Source: Megamerina dolium
Taxonomy: Eukaryota > Arthropoda > Insecta > Diptera > Megamerinidae
DNA length: 64,000 nucleotides
Reading direction: 5' to 3'
Assembly: GCA_963854835.1 (NCBI GenBank)
Contig: OY978525.1
Coordinates: 79,353,628 to 79,417,627 of the forward strand
Shown: one piece after another, positions 55,080-64,000 of the stretch
How the letters are laid out: every line of letters starts with the position of its first letter
Position numbering within the stretch: position 1 is the first letter of the stretch
Position numbers and translations under genes: made by a program
The notes under the pieces: generated by a model
What the model was told of the DNA's origin: nothing
The model's database searches: none
What the model saw: the letters and a program-made list of their open reading frames with translations, nothing else

Positions 55080-56560
55080 TGAAAAATCACCTTACAGTCG
55101 GTTGGGGCCGACCAAATTATACCCTACATATGTAGATATATATATAAAAAGTTTACTCGAATTCCATCTTTTTCTTTTATTTCCACTTTTCGAGAAACAA
55201 TTTTTTCATATACTACTAATTTACACGCGAAATATGGTTAACTTTGACGAAGTACTTTGTATTTTATGAGGGTTGTAAAAGGGTTAATTTAAAGGAGGGT
55301 TTTAAGATAATTCCGAGGCTTAGTATGGGAGCTATATAAAAAGTGGGAGTGGCTTACCTCCTTTATGTAAATCCAATTAATTTTTCAATATTAATCCACA
55401 CCTTAAAATTGGTGTCCTACGTTGAATAGTTTGTAAGTTATGGCGGTTAACATTTTTGTTTAATTTCCTCAACTTTGTACGAGAGCCCCAATAAGAAGTG
55501 GGTGTGGCACGCTGATTTTTTGTCATATTATTTCCAACTACCATATTAACCTAAGTGTTACTTATGATTGTTCTAGACAGAAGGATGTAGAAGTTACAAC
55601 TATTTCAATTTAAAAGAAATTCGGTCATTTTGTATGGGGCTTACTATAAACAATGGGCGTGGCTGGTCCATTTTTTGTGAGTATATTTGCTTTTGCAATA
55701 CTAATCCACACCTTAAATCTCGTTTTTCTACGCTAAATGGTTTATAAGTTATAGCGCTTAAAAATTTTTTTAAATTCCCTCGACTTTGTATGGGGGCCCC
55801 AATAAGAAGTGGGCGTGGCACACTGATTTTTTGCCAGATTATTTCCGACTACCATATTAGCCTAAGCGTCAATCCATATCTGGTTGTTATACGTCGAATA
55901 GTTTGCAAGTTATGCTGGTTAACATTTTTTTAAATTTTCGCAACATTCTTTTTTTGCCAGATTATTTTCGACTAACATGGTAATCTAAGTGTTAATTATG
56001 GATATTGTAGACATAAGATTGCAGAAGTTACAGCTGTTTCAATTTAAATAAAGTACATAGGCTTTGTATGAGAGCTTCTATAAAAAGTAGGCGTAGCTCT
56101 TCCATTTCTGGCAACATTATGTAGTAGTATAATGTGACCCTATGTGCCAAATATTGTTGTCCCAGGTGGTATATTAAGTGAGTTATAGCAAGTTAAAGAT
56201 TTTGAAAATTCCGAGGTTAGTCGCTTTGAATGCTTGGTGTGGGCGTGGCTATTGATCGATCATGCCCAATATCAATCCCCTCCGTACCCTTAGATCAAAG
56301 GTTACTTATGCCGAATTTCGTCAAAATAGCTCAATATTTGCTCAGGTTATCGTGCGAACCAGCCAGGTGACAGACAGACAGACAGACGGACGGACGGACG
56401 GACATCGTTAAATCGAAAATTTAAGCGACGCTGATCACGAATATATATCTATATCTATATCTCCGGAGATTCCTTCAAGTGGTCACAAACATCTGACCGA
56501 AATGAATATACCTTGCATATTGCATTACGCAGAGTACAAAAATTTAATTAACGCTTAAAA
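55080..56560. repeat. non-coding modular repeat with a GACA/GACG array
   Basis: Near its start is ggggccgaccaaattatacc; near its end is an array of gacagaca then gacggacg units (56372-56404), a run ending ggacatcgttaaatcg, and gaccgaaatgaatatacctt. Between them a module of about 300 bp repeats two to three times, each with aataagaagtgggcgtggca or a variant and ggtttgtaagttatggcg-type phrases. Similar sequence is common in fly genomes. No coding frame. Confidence 0.7.
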
Positions 56561-57160
56561 AATATCGGGATCTAGCTCTTAACAATTTTACGTGCGACAC
56601 TTTCTTCGATACGTACTGTAAGTAGGGAAGCTATAGTCATGTTCAACAAAAGTGAAGAAAGGCATTTCTGAGAAGAGAATAAATGTTGACTGATGAATTG
56701 TTACTTGATTTTTGAGAGACTGTTGAATGTGAATATTGATAGTTGAACGATGACTCATGATAGGTGCAGAAGTGCGTGCGAAAGACCATGCAGATTTTGC
56801 TAAGTTGCCTTTCCTTTTGTCTTACGTAATAAAATTCTGTAATTGCACCTAGCACCATCAAGAGGAGCTCATGAGTGAGCATTTCTTGCAACGTGCGAAT
56901 GGAATACAGGAATTGGGTTGTACTCCAAAGTGGTGTAACCGTGTCAAAGAAGGCCAATCTTAAAATTATTCTGATCACCTCTTTCTTTCTTTTAAGTTAT
57001 ATGCGTAATGTGGAGGTTTGTCACTTGATCTTGATTCCATCGTTAATAGAAAGATCAATCGAGAATTTATGAAACTTTATGGTCGTAGACCAGATGTGAG
57101 GGAAATGTAAATGAACGTAGTTGAAAAACCTGGAGTTAAGAGCCTCGGGTTGAGGTACGC
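56561..57160. other. spacer, nothing recognised
   Basis: No supportable gene or repeat. Open frames on both strands here have no family features. Confidence 0.5.
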
Positions 57161-57164
57161 CTTG

Positions 57165-59113
57165 CTGTTAATGCCGCCGACTTCATAATATGCAAGTCCA
57201 ACGGAAACAGCCCCAGAAAGACTTCCAATGCTTCTACTAGGGTTGTTCCGATAACTCCTGTAATCCCAACAAAATCTATTTTTGCACTCTATCTAACTTG
57301 CTTTTCGCTATCTTTTGGGTGATCTTAGGCCACCAGACCACAGCAGCATACGCTATTAAGGGCCTGACCATCGTTGTGTAGATCCAGTATGCTGCTCAGT
57401 GAGTAATTCCCCACATGAGACCGAATACTCTCTTACACTGATGCAATACCCATTTGCCTTTCTGGATCTTGTCATCGACGTAACTGTTCAAGTCAGCTTG
57501 TAATCCAGGGTGACACCTAGATACTTTACTTCCTTGGAGATGTTCGATCCAAAAAGCCTAAGGAGGTCTCTTGTTAGACCAGTCCTTCTTTTAGTAAAGA
57601 GTACTGTTTCCGACTTACTAGCATTTATAGAGATACCTTGTTTGTGCTCCTTTCTTCAACCATTTTGAGTGCACCTCTCATGGTATCATAAATAGTGTCC
57701 AGGAACTTACCACTCACCGTTACCCTATATCATCTGCATACCCGATGGTGTATATGCCTTTTGAGTCCAGCAACTTGAGTAGGGAGTCGACCGTTCCAAA
57801 GGATGGGCGATAGTACGCACCCTTGTGGACACCCTTTTCCCATTTTGAAAGTTTATTGACTTTTCCTCAGCATGCTGCCCACCTTATAATGGTTGGGCTG
57901 ACTTCACGAGTGGCAAGGGCCATCCTTTTTTTTTTTTTATGTGGCAAATAAAGCCCCAAAGGGCTCATTGGCCGAGCTTCTCTTCCATTACTATTGTGCG
58001 TTTAAAATTTGGACAGTATTAGAAGGGGCTTACTTATTTTAGCCGGTTCCGAACGGCAGAACACTTGTGACATCACTTTTTCTGAGCTTTGCCACAGAGT
58101 TCTTTTTAGAAGCTTTTTCGTGGCAAGTTGTTACTGTCGGAAGAATTGCCAATTGCTTGCCGACAGGTGGGTACCATTTGAAAGAGAAATCTTATCGATA
58201 TTAAATTTGTTATGCATCAGCCGGGGATTGAACCACGATCAGAAGGCGAACACACTAACCACTGAGCTACGACACCCAAGGGCCATCCTTAGCTTATCGA
58301 AATCAATCTTATCAATCTTATTAATCCCAACTTTAAAACCGGGTCCTTTGATATAATCCTCTGTAATCTACATACATCGGACATATCTTGCATGTTTGAA
58401 CAGAATTCTCTCCACGTTTTCCTTTTACGGTTGCGTAGAGTCTTCTTTAGCTCCTTGTTCTTTTATTTGCAGTCGTCCAACGCGTTGGGGTCCCCTCTCA
58501 TGTGACGATTAAAAGCCTTCCTTGTCTCCCTTTTCATCGACTCCAATTCCCCATTCCACCATGGAGTGGGATCTCCTTCGTCCACTACCGTAAGAGGACA
58601 TGAAGCTTCAAATGTTTTGATCATGGCTGAGCTGATAGCCCTGATACTCAACAGTAGACATTCTCCTCTAAAGTTTTCATTGCTGCTGCCCCACACAGAA
58701 GTGTGCGCATACGCTTCGCAGCCTAAAATCAGACCAACCCCCTTTCCATCACAGAATCTCACTAGAGCTTCCACCTCTCTTGAAGGTGGTCGCTCTGGAA
58801 AATCGTATGGAAGGTATACTCTTCCGATCGTAAATGAACTCGAACCGTCACCTATTCTCACTTTAGTAAGATCCGGTAAGCACAAGTGAGACATTATAAT
58901 CGCACGTATCCCATCTCTAAATAAAATGCATGTCCTCAACTTCCCTTCTGTTTGTGGATAAAACAAGGTGGTCTTTTGTGCAGATGGGTCTTCAATCTTA
59001 CCATGAAGGATCCTGGGCTCCTGAACCAGTGCAATGTCAAGCTCATCCTCATCGAAGCTCAGCACCATCATTGCTGATGCTGCTTTGCTGTGGTGAATAT
59101 TGAGTTGACACAC
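57165..59113 (-). pseudogene. LOA-like LINE ORF2 remnant
   Basis: On the minus strand: endonuclease (MCQLNIHHSKAASAMMV; LALVQEP; GVGLILGCEAYAHTSVWGSS, where GCDANAH is mutated) followed by a deletion of about 330 bp, then PTPWWNGELESMKRE, and after a second deletion of about 620 bp the RT segment with a YADD-type GYADDI near 57740. A SINE interrupts it at 57928-58277. Stops and frameshifts are numerous. RNase H is absent. Confidence 0.8.
57928..58277 (-). mobile_element. tRNA-derived SINE, copy 5
   Basis: Flanked by the 13-bp duplication aagggccatcctt (57915-57927 and 58278-58290). The complement starts gggtgtcgtagctcagtggt and ends tttgccacataaaa. About 13 bp near the B-box are deleted (the phrase tctgtaggtcg is missing). 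Confidence 0.95.
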
Positions 59114-59122
59114 ATTTAGTGG

Positions 59123-60656
59123 TTACTGGCGCGCTAATGGCTTCTTCCTTGCAGAATCTGCTATTAGCCCCACGCCAGGAGCCGCGTCGCACGCCTCATA
59201 CTGCATCTTTCTGGAATCGAACGATGGCCGGTTCAAGACCGCAGTTGAGTCTCCCCCTCGATCTTGATGGGACACAGTACGGTGAGTATGACACCTGCCC
59301 TTTCCGTCTCGCCAAACTTTTCTGTGCGGATAACACTCCATTTGGAAGTGTTCCTTCACACAGGCGTTTTGGCGATGCAGCCTTCTGAGAATGATGTCGC
59401 TGCCATGAGCCACAATAACCATCTTCCTCTTTGCCGGCAAAGCAGTTAGGCTGTCATATTTGAGCTTTGCACCCTCCCACAAACTTTCCACCTTCTTGCA
59501 CAACCATAGCTTAGATATGCTGATTTTTGCACCTTAGTACAAACAATCCGCTCTCCACCCTTGCCCTACCGACAAATCCAATGTCATTGACATCGTCTTC
59601 AAGGGACTCCATGGCATTCAACAAAAATACCTTGAAGGTACTCAAATGAGTATATTCCAGGCGCCCCTCTAGCGACAAGTCCATGGCTCCCATAACGATG
59701 TCGGTTTCCGCTACTTGAGCGTAAGTCTTCCTCGCCCTGGTGGGTCCGGTAGCATCACCCTTTACTGGCACAGTCCGACGTTTAGGCGCTCTGCCAAGAC
59801 CGCTCGGCCCAGGTGCCGCATGCGAGGCCTATGGGTTAACAATCTTATCAGATTGCCCACCCCGCTCATCACTTTCCGATGACGGATTTCCCTGCCCCGT
59901 CGTTCCCAAAGCTACTCTACCCGTGTTAGGCTTGGGCTTCAGGCCTCGTTTGGTGCGACTGACGGTCTTTATAATTGGCCGTCCATCTCCCCGAGCACTT
60001 GCCCCTTTCGGTGTCTGAGTGAATGGATTATCAATCTCCTCAAGAGACGGTTGTCCATGCTTCCCAGCATCCACCTAAATTGGCCCCTCCGTCATCCTCG
60101 GATGAGGCCCCTTAGGCGTTGAACTTTTCAAAGTGGTTCCAGAGCTATCACCCCTGAACCTCTTTCCCGAATTCTCCACCTCCAAGGTCGAATCATCTTG
60201 CAGAAGTCCACTGAGTTGGCCCGAGAGCTTCTCAATGGTCTTCTCCGACGACTTCATACGCTGCCTCTTTCGCTTCTGCTTCTCCCGTTACTTGAACTGG
60301 ATTCGCCCAGTTCTGGAGGCTCCGTCCACTTCACTTATACCTGATAAAGCAAACGATCCCACTCCGCCAGGTGTGTCTTCGTCCGCACCATCAGATGTTC
60401 GGCTCGATATTTTCCGTTGCCTCCAAACCGGCTTCCCTGCCGACCTGGTGACACCGTCTCCTTTGCTCGACACCGTCGCAGCCGCCGGTTTAGTCCTTTC
60501 AAGAACCATTCCGTCCGCTATGACAGAAGCTTCCACTGGTTTTGGGCTTACTAAAAGCTCGGCTTTTTTAGAAGCCTCATTTTCCGCTACCCCATCCACT
60601 ACTTTTCCCGCCGTGGCTATCAGCACTACTTCGCATGAGGCAGTGCTGTCCGCCAT
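59123..60656 (-). pseudogene. LOA-like LINE ORF1, full length but broken
   Basis: Begins at ATG 60656 on the minus strand (MADSTASCEVVL). Segments in several registers follow: an Ala/Ser/Lys-rich N-terminus, EKTIEKLSGQLSGLLQDDST, a basic Pro/Gly-rich middle, [20 protein letters not shown], and the C-terminal DDVNDIGFVGRARVESGLF block shared with 14079-14612. It lets one see the N-terminal half that the plus-strand copy lacks. Stops near 60287, 60258, 60074 and 59511 break it. Confidence 0.7.
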
Positions 60657-60659
60657 TGC

Positions 60660-61117
60660 AGGAATTTAGCGTTGAGTTCCATCCGCTAACACCCCTGCAA
60701 CCCCCGTATTTTCGGATCTAGATGCGGTTTTTTTTTTGTAACAATCAATTTTGTTCCCAAGAGTTGAGAAGAAGTACAGGTCCTCCTGCGCAGAGGTTCA
60801 CAGTACGCAGGTAGGGCTACTTATTACGGAGAGCGCCAGATATCCGTAAGCTCACGTTTGCGACTGGGCTATTTGAAAAAGGGGTCCCCAGATAGGCTGA
60901 TTTTCAGCACCGATCGCATAACACCTTAATCCAGCCCCTTACTTCCGACCATAATAATAGTACGTTGCCGAATGCTGTACTATTAAAGAGTAACAAACAT
61001 CCACCAACTTACCTTTATCTTAGCTAGATACCGCCTGACATCGTACAGGCTAAACTGTTGTATCTATTTCCAGTCGGCATCCTAGAGGCTGGTTCAGTGG
61101 AAGATTTAGCCGACCTA
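60660..61117 (-). other. 5' UTR of the LOA-like LINE
   Basis: GC-richer non-coding sequence between the ORF1 start and the junction with element A at 61118. A T run at about 60731-60739 lies near ORF1. LINEs of this kind carry an internal promoter here; I see no specific motif to support one. Confidence 0.55.
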
Positions 61118-62087
61118 TATTCAACCAAACTAACCTATTTGTCATATTCCTTCTAATAAATTTTAAGGTGTTCTTACTATACTGTATTTACTGTATATTT
61201 GTAATTTCCTTAAGATATTGTATTATTTTTGGATGCATCCTGTATACTTATTTATTCTTTATTAAGGTTTTAGTAATATACCGCCCAGTGTGCATGGGTA
61301 TCCACATACCGAATTACAATTCAACGCGATGAATTGAACAGATGTCTTCATGTTCAATTCGTAGTGTTCATGCCTATAGGCCTGTCTATTTCTAATTTAC
61401 AAAATATTCTAAATTTTTACATTAATCCCATTACTTCTTGTGATTCATATCTAAATATTTTAGTTCTTCTTTTCTGTGACCCTTTCTATTTGTTTTTGAT
61501 CCCTTCGAAAAACTGCATTTTTTATTTGGTGTTCCAGTGTTGATGCTGCACTTTATCCACAGTCTAGTACTTACCAATTTCGACTTCAGCTATTTCTTTA
61601 GGGTACCTATATTTCTTAAGGGGTCCTATATTCTTGCAGGATATTAATGGAGAAGTTATTAGCATTATAATGTATTTTTTGTATATATCAATATTTTATT
61701 TTATTGTTGTCAAAAATGAAGTAATAAAAGGAAGGAAAGGAGAAAGAAAAAAATAATGAATAATGTAATTCTGTAATACCATTCCCATAATTGTCAGACA
61801 ATTAAATTTATTTCCATACATCTATGGTCAGCATATTATAAAACGCCATTTGATTCATGATGTATTATTATTTTATCTTGCATCTTAAAATTGTTTATTT
61901 TAATAAATATTCTTAAATGTTGAAATTATTTTAATTATCATGTTTAGGAATTTTATACTTTCATGCCCAAAACCAAAATTTTCATAGTTGTGCATTTGCT
62001 TGTGTTATGTGCACTTTGTGTGTAATTTGATTCTTGTATATCTACGAGTATATGCCTTATTATTTTGAGTGTCGTTCTCACGTTATT

Positions 62088-62507
62088 GCACGCGAGTTGC
62101 AAAAGAACACTGACTTATTTGCCGAACTGCATGCAAAGCAACAACAAAAATAAGCGATATCGTCTATTTTAACCGTGTTCAATTCAACTGGCTTATATTT
62201 TAATCGACCGGAGTTATAGTGTAGGAAAGACTACTGGAATGTGCTTGGGAAATTTCAACAACACGTCAAATTATTGTAATTATAAACAAAAATCAACAAA
62301 ATAAAGCAAGTACAAATAAAAATTTATTTTAAATAAACGAATATATTTACCACAGATTCCGCAGAATTGTTTCTTTTTTGTTTTTATTTCGTTTATAAAT
62401 TTCACGAACAACCATATATACCACCAGCGTTGCTAAGTAACTAAAGGGAAATTATATTCAAGTAAATTTGGTGTTCTTTTGCAACTCGGTTACAAAAGAA
62501 TGCTGCT
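62088..62507. mobile_element. MITE, copy 3 (left tip deleted)
   Basis: At the same site in element A as copy 1. About 60 bp, including the first 15 bp of the MITE and some left flank, are deleted between ctcacgttattg and cacgcgag; a further internal block (gtaaaaaacagcactattgtga) is missing as well. Confidence 0.85.
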
Positions 62508-62633
62508 AGTCAAATATTTTTTTTTTTTTAATAATTTTTTTGTACGGAATTTTTTTTTTTGCATTTTTGTAGTATTATCTATTTTGTTTAGTGTCAAAAA
62601 TTCTCGTGAATCTTTGTTTTGTACATTTCGTTC

Positions 62634-63595
62634 TCAGAGGTTTGGATCATCAAATATAATATTAATATAATTTTGGTGGAAAGGTTTTATTAAATTATTG
62701 TGGTACTTTTTCCATTTTCGTTCGATTTGTATAGTCGTTACTGGACTGTTTATGTTTACTATTTCGTAGGGTCCAGTCCAAATGGGACAAAATTTGTTTT
62801 TCCTCGTTTGATTTTTTAATAACACCTTTTCTCCTACTCTAAAACTTATCGAGTGTATGTTCTTGTCGTACTGTCTCTTGGCGTTTTCCTTTGCCTTTTT
62901 CTGATTTTCCTTAATTAGTAGGACCGTAGGACCTCTGTATTTGATATTTTAATAACACATTTTGGTATTTTGCGTTGTACAATGGTGTTCTTTTGGTTTT
63001 TAGATTTGTTGGCATGTCGCTGTTAAAGACGTATTGTGTGCTGAAAGGTGTTCGTTTGGTGGTAGTATGTACTGTATTATTGTGAACATGCATTGCTGAA
63101 GCCAACCACTGATCCCAATTTGAACCATCTTCTTTAACGAAACTCCTAAGATATTCCGATAAGGGTCTATGACTTCTTTCTAAAGAACCGTTTGCTTGTG
63201 GGTGATATGGAGTTATATGTAATTTTTTAACAGCTAGCATCTTGCATGTATCTGAGAACAATTTTGATGTAAACTCTATACCATTATCTGTGCCTAAGAT
63301 TTTTGGTATGTTTTAGTGTGTAATAACCTCCTTGTAAAAAACTTTTGCTACTGTGCTAAATTCTGCATCAGGAATAGGTACACAAATGAAAAAACATCTC
63401 GAAAAATAAAAATGTACTTATTTCCTGATGTGATTTCTCCCCATGTTCATGTAAATCTTTTCAAATGTTCTTGAAGGCGTGTCGGTCAATATCATTGGAA
63501 TTTTGGTAAGCCTTGAACTTTTGTTGATTTGGCATTTTTTACAATTTTTACCATCTATATTATCTTCTAATTCTGAAATAAGTTTTCAGTGCACC
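62634..63595 (-). pseudogene. element A integrase, copy 2
   Basis: Same pieces and the same breaks as 22380-23280; the block with the third acidic residue reads PYHPQANGSLERSH (Gly for Ser in copy 1). The C-terminal segment CPIWTGPYEIVNINSPVTT is open here from 62825 to 62634. The shared lesions show common descent from one dead copy. Confidence 0.8.
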
Positions 63596-63762
63596 CTGAC
63601 GTCCTCCTAATGGTGAATCATGGAAATTGCGTAGTACCGTCATTATGTCCTTTTCATTGGCTCCTCCTCAGTGCCTTTATGGCCTAGGTAAATTATCTCT
63701 TTTCGTAGAAACTGGCACTTTTCTTTTAGCTTTAAGTTATGTTTACGTAAAAGTTCAAATAC

Positions 63763-64000
63763 TCATCGTAAATGCGATTCCTGTTGTGCCAAATTTTGAC
63801 CATAGATGACGATGTCATCCAAATAGACAAAACAATCTATACCTTGAAGTCCTGTTAGTACATGGTTCATTAGTCTTTGGAAGGCGGCAGGTGCTCCTGT
63901 CAAACGGAAAGGCATTCTTTTAAATTCGTAGTGCCCAACACCTGTACTAAGAGTTGTTTTTTCTCTGTCTGATTCTTTTAATAACACTTAATGGTGATGT
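63763..64000 (-). pseudogene. element A reverse transcriptase, copy 2 (cut by window end)
   Basis: The same frame as 23448-23672, with GAPAAFQRLMNH and FVYLDDIVIYG, and the same TAA stop at its upstream edge (about 63988-63990). The remaining half lies outside the window. Confidence 0.85.

Larger units (their letters stand above)
57160..61117 (-). mobile_element. LOA-like LINE, minus-strand copy with complete 5' end and a nested SINE
   Basis: Same family as 13875-18055. It retains the 5' UTR (about 60660-61117) and all of ORF1, but ORF2 has large deletions and stops within the RT thumb region at 57160. The 5' end abuts element A sequence at 61118. Confidence 0.85.
61118..64000 (-). mobile_element. 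element A, copy 2 (runs off the window)
   Basis: Co-linear with 10279-10412 plus 20831-23690 and lacking gypsy B and Tigger. From 62911 onward it is offset by exactly 40,315 bp from copy 1 without indels. About ten mismatches occur in the last roughly 1.06 kb, but identity drops strongly toward 61243. Confidence 0.85.

Overview
This window looks like insect nuclear DNA, most likely from a higher fly; a tephritid is plausible because the mariner elements are rosa-like (DD41D) and the retrotransposons are of 17.6/Tom, Bel-Pao, LOA and Jockey types. It is AT-rich, has long (AT)n tracts, and shows no bacterial-style gene order. I found no host gene that I can defend. Nearly every coding stretch is a transposable-element (TE) protein, usually broken by stops, frameshifts or deletions.

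Layout. 1-2597: mostly anonymous AT-rich DNA beginning with a mariner end. 2598-5448: a DNA transposon bounded by 40-bp terminal inverted repeats (TIRs), with a minus-strand protein of a poorly characterised family. 5449-7577: an (AT)n tract, a 560-bp mariner deletion product and a 5'-truncated rosa-like mariner. 7580-9655: an internally deleted Bel-Pao element. 9988-10238: a second, deleted rosa copy. 10413-18137: a 17.6/Tom-like gypsy element carrying a nested SINE and a nested LOA-like LINE. 18151-20830: a Tigger/pogo element. 20831-26343: a second gypsy element (here 'element A', minus strand) containing a MITE and an RTE fragment. 26344-31105: a SINE and a LOA-like LINE that itself contains a SINE. 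31259-33825: a fossil Transib (RAG1-like) transposon with CACAGTG termini and a CGGTG target duplication. 34184-35950: a 5'-truncated Jockey LINE with an open reverse-transcriptase frame. 36562-39030: an 82-bp-arm hairpin, two RTE 3' ends and a SINE. 40158-41900: a solo LTR and a Penelope-like fragment with a MITE in it. 42160-50985: an old LINE split by a nearly complete gypsy element (45121-50840, LTRs about 1.6% different). 51028-54900: an inverted, scrambled gypsy cluster. 55080-56560: a non-coding modular repeat. 57160-61117: a minus-strand LOA LINE holding a SINE. 61118-64000: a second copy of element A, cut by the window end.

How the parts relate. This is a graveyard of nested insertions and not a set of cooperating genes. 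Order can be read from the nesting: MITE into element A, then copying of element A, then gypsy B and Tigger into copy 1 only. The SINE family (five copies) shares a short 3' terminus with the RTE fragments, which suggests the RTE machinery moved it. The density of fragments in both orientations, with large inverted repeats, would fit heterochromatin or a piRNA-producing locus, but sequence alone cannot show that.
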